Origin: JBKECF01 sp047974375
GTDB taxonomy: Bacteria > Bacillota > Clostridia > Lachnospirales > CAMZNU01
Assembly (NCBI GenBank): GCA_047974375.1
Contig: JBKECF010000059.1
Span: 1-45,522 of the forward strand
DNA: 45,522 bases
Direction: 5' to 3'
Below are positions 33,997 to 43,357 of this stretch, one piece after another. Numbering within the stretch: position 1 is the first letter of the stretch; the number at the start of each line of letters is the position of its first letter. A program made the position numbers and the translations under genes. The notes beneath the pieces were generated by a model. It did not search any database, was not told where the DNA came from, and saw only the letters and a program-made list of their open reading frames with translations.

Positions 33997-35073
33997 ATGA
34001 AAATTAAATTTGGATTTATTACAACTCTTTTTGTTGGCATAGCTGTTTTATCGGGCTGTGGAAGTAATGGACAAAACAACGCAACTGAAACTACAACTAC
34101 AACCACAACAGAGGTTACAGCAGAATCTACAGATGGAACAACTGAAGCTTTAGTCGAAGGAGATGTTTTTCCAGTAACAATAGAACATGCTTTTGGGGAA
34201 ATAGTTATAGATGAAAAGCCTGAACGAGTTGCAACAGTAGCATTTGGTAATCAAGATGTTGTACTTGCCTTAGATGTTGTTCCAGTTGGATTTTCTGCAG
34301 CAAACTTTGGTGTTCAAGATGACAGTGGAATGTTGCCATGGACAAAAGAAAAGTTAGATGAACTTGGTGAAAGTTCTCCAAATATATTTCAAGATACAGA
34401 CGGCATAGATTTTGAGGCGGTATCTGATTCTAACCCAGATATTATTTTAGCACCATATTCTGGAATGACAGAAGAAGAATATAATTTGTTGTCAGAAATT
34501 GCACCAGTTGTTGCTTTTCCAGAAACAGCATGGACAATTAGCACAGAAGATTGGGTTCGTATAACAGCTAGAGCTCTTGGATTATCTGAAAAGGGAGAAG
34601 AAATAATACAAGGAATGGAAAATACAATGATAACGAAAGTGAATGAACATCCAGAATTTGAAGGTGAAAAATTCCTTTGGGCGTCGTTTGACGAAACAGA
34701 TTTATCAAGTATACATGCTTATTCACCAGTAGATACGCGCGTAAGTTTTCTTTATAAATTTGGTTTTACATATCCAGATAATGTTGACCAATACATGGAA
34801 GAAGGAAGTTATTCTTTGAGCATTAGTGCAGAAAATGCTGACATTTTGTATGATGCTGATTTTTTAATAGGTTATAGTTCAGAAGAATCTTACGCAGCGG
34901 CGGCTGCAGACCCTGTTCTTGGGGAAATACCTGCTTTAAAAAATAATGCTGTTGTAAGTATAGTTAGCGGAACACCACTTTCTGCTGCTTTAACAATGAC
35001 ACCACTTTCTTTTGATTACACAATTGATGAATACACAAATAAATTAGCAGAAGCTATTGCAAATGTTCACTAA
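33997..35073 (+). CDS. FecB/FhuD-type substrate-binding lipoprotein of locus C
   Basis: This 358-residue lipoprotein has a signal peptide ending at Cys21 (LSGC) and a Thr-rich linker. The body has siderophore-binding-protein features such as HAFGEIVIDEKPERVATVAFGNQDVVLALDVVPVG and AVSDSNPDIILAPYSGMTEEEYNLLSEIAPVVAFP. It is more like FhuD/FecB siderophore receptors than the locus B proteins. AGGAGG lies before the ATG. It is followed by repeat R4 and the two permeases of locus C. Confidence 0.93.
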   Translation: MKIKFGFITTLFVGIAVLSGCGSNGQNNATETTTTTTTEVTAESTDGTTEALVEGDVFPVTIEHAFGEIVIDEKPERVATVAFGNQDVVLALDVVPVGFSAANFGVQDDSGMLPWTKEKLDELGESSPNIFQDTDGIDFEAVSDSNPDIILAPYSGMTEEEYNLLSEIAPVVAFPETAWTISTEDWVRITARALGLSEKGEEIIQGMENTMITKVNEHPEFEGEKFLWASFDETDLSSIHAYSPVDTRVSFLYKFGFTYPDNVDQYMEEGSYSLSISAENADILYDADFLIGYSSEESYAAAAADPVLGEIPALKNNAVVSIVSGTPLSAALTMTPLSFDYTIDEYTNKLAEAIANVH

Positions 35074-35084
35074 AAAACGCTTTA

Positions 35085-35130
35085 AGTCAATAGACCTTTC
35101 CGTCAGTGAGGGTCTAATTCTTACCGATAA
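35085..35130 (+). repeat. Hairpin-rich repeat element, minimal copy (R4)
   Basis: AGTCAATAGACC ... CAGTGAGGGTCTAATTCTTACCGAT, nearly the same length and form as R3. It lies 11 bases after the binding-protein stop codon and 18 bases before the permease gene, in the direction of transcription. Confidence 0.8.
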
Positions 35131-35148
35131 AAAATAGGGAGAAAAATA

Positions 35149-36156
35149 ATGAGTAAAGAAAATAAATATTTACCAAAGCATTTTTTAGCTACACTTTTTA
35201 TTTTTATTATTTTGTTTTTAATTACAGTTTTTCTTTCTATAGCACTTGGTTCAAGACAGGTTACTTTAACGGAAATATATCAAGCATTATTTGTTCCAGA
35301 AATTTCTGAATTTGGTGTAAACGTTGTTAGAAAAAGAATTCCACGTACAATTTTTGGATTACTGTGCGGAGCAGCTCTTGGAATCTCTGGTGCTTTAATG
35401 CAGGCTGTTACAAGAAATCCTATTGCAGATCCTTCTATTCTTGGGGTTAATACAGGTGCCTCTGTTTTTGTTGTATTAGGAATTGCATTTTTAGGAATTA
35501 CTACACCAAAAGAATATATAATTTTAGCACTAATTGGTTCTACTGTTACAGCGATTATTGTATACGGAATTGGTTCTATGGGACGGGGAGGAGCAACACC
35601 AATTAAATTGGTTCTTGCGGGAGCATCAACAAGTGCTGCTTTATCCTGCATTATTAGTGCTATTTTAATTCCTCGTTCTTTTGTCATAAATGAATATAGA
35701 TTTTGGCAAGTTGGTAGCATTGGAGCAGGTTCGTGGGAATATGTGAAAATTTTATTTCCCTTTGCATTAGTCGGATTTATTACTGCTTGTTGTCTTTCAA
35801 ATAGTTTAAATGTGTTAGCTTTAGGTGATGAAGCAGCAACAAGTATGGGTGCAAGAACAGGAATAATTCGTTTGTTATCAGCTTTTGCTGGTGTTATTTT
35901 ATGCGGAAGTGTTACAGCACTGGCTGGACCCATTGGTTTTATTGGGTTATTATCGCCCCATTTAATTAGAATTCTTTTAGGAGCAGACCTTAAATATACT
36001 ATTCCATTATCAGCCTTAGTTGGGGCGGTTATTCTAACTTTTTCTGATGTTGTTGGACGACTACTAACTTATCCTGGCGAGTTAGAAGTTGGTGTTGTTA
36101 CTGCATTTATTGGAGCACCAATTTTAATAATTGTTGCTATGAGGGCTAAAGTATGA
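35149..36156 (+). CDS. FecCD-type ABC permease 1 of locus C
   Basis: This 335-residue permease has the motifs RKRIPRTIFGLLCG, SGALMQAVTRNPIADPSILGV and GFIGLLSPHLIRILLG, with about ten membrane segments. It overlaps the second permease gene by four bases (ATGA), so translation is coupled. It is FhuB/FecC-like. Confidence 0.95.
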   Translation: MSKENKYLPKHFLATLFIFIILFLITVFLSIALGSRQVTLTEIYQALFVPEISEFGVNVVRKRIPRTIFGLLCGAALGISGALMQAVTRNPIADPSILGVNTGASVFVVLGIAFLGITTPKEYIILALIGSTVTAIIVYGIGSMGRGGATPIKLVLAGASTSAALSCIISAILIPRSFVINEYRFWQVGSIGAGSWEYVKILFPFALVGFITACCLSNSLNVLALGDEAATSMGARTGIIRLLSAFAGVILCGSVTALAGPIGFIGLLSPHLIRILLGADLKYTIPLSALVGAVILTFSDVVGRLLTYPGELEVGVVTAFIGAPILIIVAMRAKV

Positions 36157-37190
36157 GTGAACATAATAAAAATATGGAATTTATTTTGTTGGGACAAAAA
36201 AAGAAGAACAGACGATTTTTTACTGTTATTATTACACTAACATTACTTTCTTTAATAGGTGCTTTCCTTACTATTTATTTAGGGAATACTATTTATTCAG
36301 TAGAAACAATTATTAGAGTTTTTTCTGGTGGAGAAGTAGAGAATGCTACCTTTTCAATTTTGACTCTACGTTTACCACGAATGTTAGCTGGTTTAACTGC
36401 TGGTTTCGCTTTTGGTTTTGGAGGAAGTGTATTCCAAACAATGCTAAGAAATCCTTTAGCTAATCCTAATATACTTGGAATAACATCAGCATCTAGTGTT
36501 GGTGCATTAATTTGTATTTTACTTCTAAACGGAGGTAGTACTGTCATATTTTTTGGTTCAATTATTGGAGCAACAATAGTAGCTGTATCTATTTATATGT
36601 TGTCTAAGTTTAAGAGGTATTCCGTTGGTCGACTTATTCTTATTGGAATAGCTTTTCAAGCAATGATGAATTCTTTAATAAGTTATTTGCTTTTAATTGG
36701 CAATGAAAATGATTTGTCAAGTGCAGTACGGTGGATGAGTGGAAGTTTAAACGGTGTAAGTCTTTCTTCAATTTTCCCTCTAATCTTAGTAATGATTTTC
36801 TGTATTCCTATAATTATTGCTAAGGCAAAAGATTTAGAAATTTTAGAATTAGGCGAAGAAAGTGCAATTACTCTTGGAATTAATACTAATAGAACTAGAG
36901 GATTTCTCCTTATTGGAGCAGTTGTTTTAGTTGCTGTTGCAACGGCAACAACAGGACCTATTTCCTTTGTGTCTTTTTTAGCAGGACCAATTGCTAAAAG
37001 AATAACTGGATATGGTAATTCATCGCCTATAACAGCAGGAATTTTTGGTGCTACCCTCGTGCTTTTTTCCGATTTAATGGGTCAAAATCTTTTTGATACC
37101 CGTTTCCCAGTTGGAGTTGTAACAGGTTTAATCGGAGCACCTTATTTAATTTATTTATTAATAAGAATGAATAGACATTGTGAGTTATAA
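36153..37190 (+). CDS. FecCD-type ABC permease 2 of locus C
   Basis: This is a 345-residue permease with LRLPRMLAGLTAG, GGSVFQTMLRNPLANPNILGI and SFVSFLAGPIAKRITG (the usual PH is replaced by GP at the ATPase-contact helix). It pairs with permease 1. It is separated from the ATPase gene by a 96-base gap with a 17-base inverted repeat. Confidence 0.95.
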   Translation: MSEHNKNMEFILLGQKKKNRRFFTVIITLTLLSLIGAFLTIYLGNTIYSVETIIRVFSGGEVENATFSILTLRLPRMLAGLTAGFAFGFGGSVFQTMLRNPLANPNILGITSASSVGALICILLLNGGSTVIFFGSIIGATIVAVSIYMLSKFKRYSVGRLILIGIAFQAMMNSLISYLLLIGNENDLSSAVRWMSGSLNGVSLSSIFPLILVMIFCIPIIIAKAKDLEILELGEESAITLGINTNRTRGFLLIGAVVLVAVATATTGPISFVSFLAGPIAKRITGYGNSSPITAGIFGATLVLFSDLMGQNLFDTRFPVGVVTGLIGAPYLIYLLIRMNRHCEL

Positions 37191-37243
37191 CACTTCCAAC
37201 TAATATGAACATAAAATGTTTTGAAACATATTAGTTGGAAGTG
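37191..37243. repeat. 17-bp perfect inverted repeat between permease 2 and ATPase of locus C
   Basis: CACTTCCAACTAATATG (37191-37207) is perfectly complementary to 37227-37243 around a 19-base loop. There is no T run, so it is not a classical terminator. It starts right at the permease stop codon. Confidence 0.7.
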
Positions 37244-37286
37244 ACCGATTTAGGTGAATTAAAATTTAAAATAGAGAGGCTATATA

Positions 37287-38072
37287 ATGGAATTAAAAGT
37301 TGAAAATTTAGTAGCAGGTTATGACGAAAAAATTGTTGTTAAAAATGTAAGTTTAAAAATTCCATATGGAAAAATAAGTGTAATTATTGGTGCAAATGCT
37401 AGTGGTAAATCTACATTGTTAAAAGCAATGACTAGAATTATTACGCCTATGTCTGGTGAAGTTACAATTGATAATAATAATATTAGAAAAATGAACCCTA
37501 AGTATTTAGCAAGATTATGTGGATTACTTCCCCAAACGCCAATTGTTCCAGAAGGGGTTACTATAGGCGATTTAGTTAGTAGAGGTAGATATCCCTACAA
37601 AAAATTATTTACTCCTCAATCCAAAGAAGATATAGAAGCAATTACAGAAGCTATGGAAATAATGGGAATTGTTGAATTAGCCAATAGTTCTATTTCTGAA
37701 TTGTCTGGTGGACAAAGGCAACGTGCGTGGATTGCAACAGCCCTTGCACAACAAACAGATATTTTATTTTTAGATGAGCCAACAACATATTTAGATATTA
37801 ACTATCAAGTTGAAATATTGGACTTAATGGTAGATTTAAACAAAAAAAGAAATACAACAATTGTTATGGTTCTACATGATATTAATTTATCTGCAAGATA
37901 TGCAGATTATCTTTTTGCAATGAAAAGCGGTGAATTAATTAAAGAAGGCACACCAAAAGAAATTGTTACGGAAGATTTAATAACGGAAGTCTTTGGAATG
38001 TCATCAAAAGTTGTTGATGATCCCCTTTCTTGTACGCCACTAATTATTCCTAAAGGTAGACACTTTTGCTAA
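37287..38072 (+). CDS. FecE-type ABC ATPase of locus C
   Basis: This 261-residue ATPase has Walker A GANASGKS (35-42, with Ala-Ser in place of the usual Gly-Cys), Q-loop LLPQTP, signature LSGGQRQRAWI, Walker B ILFLDEPTTYLD and LHDINLS with the switch His. AGAGAGG lies upstream. It completes locus C. It is similar to the ATPases of loci A and D, which suggests an origin by duplication. Confidence 0.95.
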   Translation: MELKVENLVAGYDEKIVVKNVSLKIPYGKISVIIGANASGKSTLLKAMTRIITPMSGEVTIDNNNIRKMNPKYLARLCGLLPQTPIVPEGVTIGDLVSRGRYPYKKLFTPQSKEDIEAITEAMEIMGIVELANSSISELSGGQRQRAWIATALAQQTDILFLDEPTTYLDINYQVEILDLMVDLNKKRNTTIVMVLHDINLSARYADYLFAMKSGELIKEGTPKEIVTEDLITEVFGMSSKVVDDPLSCTPLIIPKGRHFC

Positions 38073-38120
38073 AAAGAAAGGATAGTAACGTTTTAGTTCA
38101 AAGTTTCTATCCTTTCTTTT
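38072..38120 (+). terminator. Terminator of locus C
   Basis: AAAAGAAAGGATAG (38072-38085) pairs perfectly with CTATCCTTTCTTTT (38107-38120) around a 21-base loop; the right arm itself ends in TTTT. Confidence 0.75.
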
Positions 38121-38284
38121 ACGTTAGTATAATCTTTATTAAATAAAATCAGTCTTTTATCATTTTTAACACTTTCGGTATTTTCAAGAGAATTGTTTTC
38201 TGCATTAGATGTTGTTTCCATACTATTGCAACCACCAACAAATAAAGTAATAGTTAACATAAATATTATATATAATTTTTTTAT
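38093..38284 (-). pseudogene. Remnant of a binding-protein lipoprotein N-terminus
   Basis: On the - strand, downstream of the locus D ATPase, the frame reads KKLYIIFMLTITLFVGGCNS followed by a Thr/Asn/Glu-rich linker and stops at TAA 38093. This is a lipoprotein signal peptide with lipobox VGGC, but the expected ATG is ATA and the binding domain is missing. It overlaps the locus C terminator. Confidence 0.6.
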
Positions 38285-38344
38285 ATAACCTTCGTATATT
38301 TATAAGCATCCTTCATTTCACGTAAGATAAAAGGGCATTTTTTA

Positions 38345-39139
38345 TTACAGTAAATTATATGTAAGACAAACAGGTCTTTTGGTTTCCTCTTCAAAAATAA
38401 TTTTTGCTTCAATAGAAAAAACATCTCGCAAATTTTCTGTAGTTAAAACATCTCTAGCATCACCGTGGCTAATTATTTTTCCACTTCTCATGGCTATCAT
38501 ATAATCAGAAAATCTAGCTGCAAGGTTTAAGTCATGTAACACCATTGCAATAGTTACATTTTGTTCTCTATTCAAATTGTACAGAAGTTCCAACACTTCT
38601 AATTGGTGAGCCAAGTCAAGATATGTTGTTGGTTCATCTAATAAAATCATATCTGATTGTTGAGCCAAAGCCATTGCAATCCACACTCTTTGGCGTTGCC
38701 CGCCTGAAAGAGTATCAACTTCTCTGTGATAAAACTCCGAAAGTTTTGTTACATTTAATGCCCATTTAATAATCTCTCTATCCTTTGAGGTTAGCTTTCC
38801 AAAACCTTTTTGATGAGGGAAACGCCCATAGGCAACTAACTTTTCAACTGACAAGCCACTAGGCGAAGTTGGGGTTTGAGGTAAAATAGCCATTTTTTGA
38901 GCAATATTTTTTGTAGGCAGCTTACTTATGTCTTCACCACTTAAATAAACAACACCTTTTTTAGGTTTTAAAATTCTACCAATTGCTTTCAAAACTGTAG
39001 ACTTACCACAACCATTTGGACCTATTATGGAAGTTATTTTGTTATGCGGAATTCCCATTTCAAGATTTTCAACTATTACTGTTTGGTCATAGGCAATATC
39101 TAAATCAATCGCTTCTATGCTTTTCGTATTTTTGTTCAT
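38345..39139 (-). CDS. FecE-type ABC ATPase of locus D
   Basis: This 264-residue ATPase has Walker A GPNGCGKS (40-47), Q-loop LPQTP, signature LSGGQRQRVWI, Walker B MILLDEPTTYLD and LHDLNLA. All motifs are intact, although its permease and binding-protein partners carry inactivating mutations. It is closest in look to the locus A ATPase. It may be in the process of losing function or may serve another permease. Confidence 0.93.
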   Translation of the reverse strand: MNKNTKSIEAIDLDIAYDQTVIVENLEMGIPHNKITSIIGPNGCGKSTVLKAIGRILKPKKGVVYLSGEDISKLPTKNIAQKMAILPQTPTSPSGLSVEKLVAYGRFPHQKGFGKLTSKDREIIKWALNVTKLSEFYHREVDTLSGGQRQRVWIAMALAQQSDMILLDEPTTYLDLAHQLEVLELLYNLNREQNVTIAMVLHDLNLAARFSDYMIAMRSGKIISHGDARDVLTTENLRDVFSIEAKIIFEEETKRPVCLTYNLL

Positions 39140-39149
39140 ATAAAGCCCC

Positions 39150-40162
39150 CTAGTTTGACTTTGCCAATAAATATAAAAAATATGGCGTTGATAAAATGGT
39201 AATGATTATTCCGGTTGGAATATCAATTCCAAAGCTGATAGTTTTTGTAATTGTGTCGGCAGCGACTATTAAAATTGCACCTGTTAAACAAGAAGCAGGA
39301 ACAAGAGCCTTATGATTTGGTCCTACAAGCCTTCTTGCCATGTGCGGAGAAATCATTCCTACAAAAAAGAAATTTCCTCCAAGGGAAACACTTCCTGATG
39401 CTAAAGCAACTGCCGCAATAGATAGAGCCAAAAATTCTTTCTTAACAGATACTCCAAGTCCTGTTGCTGTTTCCGTTCCTAAGTTTAAAGTATTAAGCAC
39501 ATGTGATTTATAAAAAACATAAATGCAAATAAATATAATCCACGGAGCTAGTATAGACAAATACATCCAATCATCACCCCAAAGGTTACCTGCATTCCAA
39601 CGCATCATAAAATCCAATTGCCTATCATCAAGCTTAAGTGTAAATAAGGTTGTAACAGCACTATATCCTGATGAAAGAGCAACTCCTGTTAAAATTAAAC
39701 TTGTTGGAGAAATATTTTTTTCTCTCTCATATGAAAGGAAATAAATCAAGGCAGCAGCAGTCATTCCTCCTATAAAGGATAACAATGGAAGCTAAATAGC
39801 TAATGTAACGGTTCCAGACGTGATATATACAACGAAGATAAGAACAAACAGACCTGAACCTGAACTAATACCCAATGTTCCAGGGTTTGCCATGTCATTT
39901 CTGAGGAGACTTTGCATTATACAACCTGATACACCCATTCCCATTCCAACTAGGATTCCTAAAATAATTCGTGGCAGTCTAAATTCAAAGACAATTAGGT
40001 TTTGGTCATCTGTTCCATTTCCCAGCAAAATGTTAAAAACTTCCATGGGGATAAGTTCATTTGCCCAGAATTAATGCTAATAATTACAAGAGCCAGTAAT
40101 ATTACTATCATTATCAAAATCAAATTTACACTTCGTTTGGTAGAATATCTTCTTTTTATCAA
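39150..40162 (-). pseudogene. Broken FecCD-type permease 2 of locus D
   Basis: The gene starts at TTG 40160-40162, overlapping the stop of the gene upstream. It reads through the first membrane segment in one frame to INSGQMNLSP, then needs a one-base shift near 40047 to continue MEVFNILLGNGTDDQNL. An in-frame TAG at 39792-39794 follows in LAI*LPLLSFIGG, where Gln (CAG) is a likely original. After that the family motifs run intact to KSN. Two independent lesions make it a pseudogene unless the sequence is in error. Confidence 0.85.
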
Positions 40163-41118
40163 TCAAACTCCCTCCTTTGCCTTCTTGCAAGGAATAGGAA
40201 ATAAGGAACACCGATAACAGAAAAAATTATTCCAATAGGTGTTTCAAATGGTCTATTTATAAGTCGACCAATTAAATCAGCAGAAGCAGTTAACAAAGCG
40301 CCATATAAAACGCTAGCTGGAATTATGTATCTATAATCAACACCGACTATGTATCTAACGATATGAGGGGTAATCAATCCAACAAAGCTCACTGGTCCAA
40401 CAACGATTACAGATAAACCAGTTAAAACCAATACAATAATTATTGACATTGCTTTTACAAATTTTGTTTTCAAACCTATACCTATTGCAACATCTTCTCC
40501 TAAGCTCATTACTGTTACAGATGGAGATAGAGCAATAGAACCAATAATCCCAATAAGGAAAAAAGGAACAATGACAAGTAACTCGTTCCATGTTGCACCA
40601 GCAGTTCCTCCAGCCGTCCAATACACCAAATCTCGTCCGATTCTGAATCTAAGAGCAATGAATTGTGATAAAGCTCCAAACAACATGGAGATGGAAATAC
40701 CTGCAAGAACTAACCTTTGTGGTGTCATTCCTTTTTTTCCCACGGACGCTATAAAATAAGTCATGCTTGTGGCGATAGCAGCTCCCGAAGAAATACCCAT
40801 TAGTCCTGAATCTGCTAAGGGATTTCTAGTTGTTCCTTGCATTAATGCCCCACAAACAGCAAGGTTTGCTCCAACAATCAAGTCAGCAACAGTTCTTGGT
40901 GCACGTAAAGTCATTATTATTTGATGGTCAGTAATACTTGGCTCAAAGTCAAAAATGGCAGACCATGCAGTTGCCACGCTCATGTTTGCAGCGCCAAAGG
41001 AAATGGAAAGTGCCGAAACTATAATCGTTAGAATAATTCCAATGATCATATAAAAAGTAAAACGAACTTCTGAATTTTTAGTTTTATTTGTAGGAATAGA
41101 ATCTGTTTTCAAATCCAT
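40159..41118 (-). CDS. FecCD-type ABC permease 1 of locus D (probably with an internal deletion)
   Basis: This 319-residue permease has LRAPRTVADLIVG, GALMQGTTRNPLADSGLMGI and SFVGLITPHIVRYIVG. Compared with its paralogues it goes from ATSMTYFIASVG straight to KKGMTPQRLVLAG, so about 25 residues (one membrane helix and its loop) appear to be missing. The frame is open. Its function is uncertain, because both neighbours are broken. The start codon is taken at the ATG at 41118. Confidence 0.85.
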   Translation of the reverse strand: MDLKTDSIPTNKTKNSEVRFTFYMIIGIILTIIVSALSISFGAANMSVATAWSAIFDFEPSITDHQIIMTLRAPRTVADLIVGANLAVCGALMQGTTRNPLADSGLMGISSGAAIATSMTYFIASVGKKGMTPQRLVLAGISISMLFGALSQFIALRFRIGRDLVYWTAGGTAGATWNELLVIVPFFLIGIIGSIALSPSVTVMSLGEDVAIGIGLKTKFVKAMSIIIVLVLTGLSVIVVGPVSFVGLITPHIVRYIVGVDYRYIIPASVLYGALLTASADLIGRLINRPFETPIGIIFSVIGVPYFLFLARRQRREFD

Positions 41119-41147
41119 TGATCCTTTCTTGAATGTATTCTAAGATT

Positions 41148-41256
41148 TAATTGATAAGAATTAGACCCCCACCTAAATGCTAGATAGGTGGCAGGACTGT
41201 CTAATTCGCCGATCAGTGGGGTATAAGCCCCAACTAATCGGATAGGTCTATTGACT
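41148..41256 (-). repeat. Hairpin-rich repeat element (R5)
   Basis: This is a reverse-oriented, intermediate-length copy (109 bases). Read on the - strand it starts AGTCAATAGACC, has hairpin CCGATTAGTTGGGGC ... CCCCACTGATCGG, a second hairpin CCACCTATCTAGCATTTAGGTGG, and ends GGTCTAATTCTTATCAATTAA. It supplies the final TAG codon of the binding-protein gene before it and lies between that gene and the permease gene. Confidence 0.85.
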
Positions 41257-42276
41257 TTCAAATGCCAGTAAATTTTCTATCACCATATCAATTAATCTTG
41301 AAGCAGACATAATATCTGTATACTATGTTGTGTTAGGATCCAACACAAATGTTCTTCCTTGCCTAATTGTTTCTATGGAATTTATCACGCTGTTACTTTC
41401 CCAGTCCTTTGGATAATCACCCAAGCTTATAAAATAATCTCCAACATATTCTGGAAAAACTTCGTAGGAAATTTGTCCCCAATAAATATCCTCATCAATT
41501 ATGTTCTCCTGAATGTTAGGAAGAACTGGTAGCCCCATAATATCGTATAGAGTTGTTCCAACACCATGCTTATTTCCTGCCACCTATGCTTGCCCATCAT
41601 CTAGTTGAGCAACCGTTACAAACTTGTCTGCAATTCCTGCATTAGCAAGTACATCGTAAGCATCTGCCGCCTTTTGATTATAAGCATCAATAATTTCTTT
41701 TGCCTCATCTTCTTTGCTTAAGATTTCTCCTACAAAATTTACTCGTTCCTCAGTTGTCAGCTCACCATACGGAACATAAACAGTTGGTGCTATTTTGGAT
41801 AAATCCTCATATCCTTCGTCAGACCATGAAAGAATTATTAAATCAGGTTCTAAAGACATTGCCGTTTCTGGATCAAATCCCCAACCTATGTATTTAAGAT
41901 CTTCCAATCCTTCTCCAAAAGCAAGTTGCCCTATTGTTTCCGATACATTGTTTTCATCAACCGTGTTAAGTGTTGACAGAGCAATTGGCTTTACACCAAG
42001 AGCAACAACATCACCAACTATGTAATCAACTAAAACTCTTTGAGGGTCAGTTGGAATTTCCACATAACCTTTTGAAGTGCTAATGATTTTCGTTTCAGGA
42101 ACCTGTTCAATTTCTGTGTCAGTTATTTCTTCAGTAGCTTGTGTTTCTTGATTCTCTGTTGTGGAAATATTTTCAGCGTCTTGATTTTCAGCCGAAGTGT
42201 TTTGGTTACTGCAACCTGTTCCAAAAAGAAAAACTCCACAGATTATTATTGATAAAAGCTTTTTGATTTTTTTCAT
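41248..42276 (-). pseudogene. Broken FecB-type binding lipoprotein 1 of locus D
   Basis: A lipoprotein gene of about 343 codons starts at ATG 42276 with GAGGAGA upstream; an in-frame TTG at 42294 is less likely. It has signal peptide with lipobox GTGC, linker rich in Glu/Thr, and body motifs SLEPDLIILSWSDEGYEDLSKIAPTVYVPYG. In-frame TAG codons occur at 41582-41584 (within DDGQA*VAGNKHG) and 41323-41325 (within DPNTT*YTDIMS). Both could come from CAG (Gln) by single changes. The final TAG lies in repeat R5. It is probably inactive. Confidence 0.85.
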
Positions 42277-42300
42277 GTTGTCTCCTCTATTCAAATCAAT

Positions 42301-43308
42301 CTAATTTAAAATTTCATCAATTATCACATCTAACTGAGCCTCTTGGGAAATAATGTCATCGTAGTAAAACATTCCGAAAGGAACATAAATTAAATTGTCA
42401 TTTTGAACTGCTGATAAGGAATTCCATATCGCCATATCCTCGTATCCTGTTATTCCGTCATCGCTAGTGGAAACAACAAGATAATCGCCAGTATATTCAG
42501 GTAAAACCTCATCAGAAATTAATAGATAAGGTTCACCTCCATCAAAAATTTCTTCTTGAACTTTTTCAGAAGGTGTAAGTCCTAGCTTATTGTAAATAAT
42601 GTCTCCACCACGTCCCCATCTATCACCTACAATCATATTTGAACCAGCTTCCCATAACTCTACAATGGAAAAAGTCATGTTATAAACCTCTGGTTTTTCT
42701 TCGTGAATCTTTTCAATAGTAGCTTGAGTTTTTTCTTCGTAATCTGCTAATAAAATTGTGGCTTCATCTTGCTTGTTTAAAACTTCGCCAATATATGTAA
42801 GTCTTTCTGAATATCCCATTTCTGTGAAAGGAATGAAAACCGTTGGTGCAATATCTTTCACAATTTCATAATCCGATTCATTTATTACAATAATCAAATC
42901 TGGGTCAAGAGACATTACCTCCTCTGGATCCCAGGCATTTGATCCGATGAATGTTGTTTCTGTTAATTGTTTAGTAAAAGCCGCACCTTAAAAAGGCTCC
43001 ATACATCCAACGACATTACCTCCCAAAGCTATAACATCTCCTTCAAGATAACTTGTAACAATTCTTTGTGGATTGTTAGGGACTTCAATATCACCAAGAG
43101 GGGTTGAAACTGTGTGTGTTCCTGATTGGTCATCTAATGAGATGTTTTCATTTGATATGCTCGTTTCTGAATTAATCTCTGTTGAAGATGATGTACTGCT
43201 ATTTTTATTTGTTATGTTTAATACGTTTGCTTCTCCTGTTTGTCCACACCCAATTATGGACAAAGCCAAAGCATATATAGTAGGTACAATTAATACTCTT
43301 CTTAACAT
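42301..43308 (-). pseudogene. Broken FecB-type binding lipoprotein 2 of locus D
   Basis: A lipoprotein gene of 336 codons starts at ATG 43308 with AAGGAGA upstream and a lipobox ending at Cys21 (IIGC). One TAA stop at 42988-42990 interrupts it in GCMEPF*GAAFTKQL; CAA (Gln) would restore the frame. The rest is intact, including SLDPDLIIVINESDYEIVKDIAPTVFIPF. It stops 25 bases before the next binding-protein gene and is the first gene of locus D. Confidence 0.85.
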
Positions 43309-43357
43309 AATATTCTCCTTAGTATTACAAATTATAGTTTGCCTGTTCTGACTTTTT

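Noticed and set aside
35280..35933. Long antisense frames such as this 217-codon one, and 2598-3152
   Set aside because: They lie opposite well-supported permease genes, lack ribosome sites and have low-complexity translations typical of shadow frames.
39150..43308. Possible stop-codon reassignment (TAG read as Gln) in locus D
   Set aside because: TAG is used as a normal stop in rpsB, the gene at 330 and several others, one of the nonsense codons is TAA, and a frameshift occurs in the same locus. Decay is the simpler reading.
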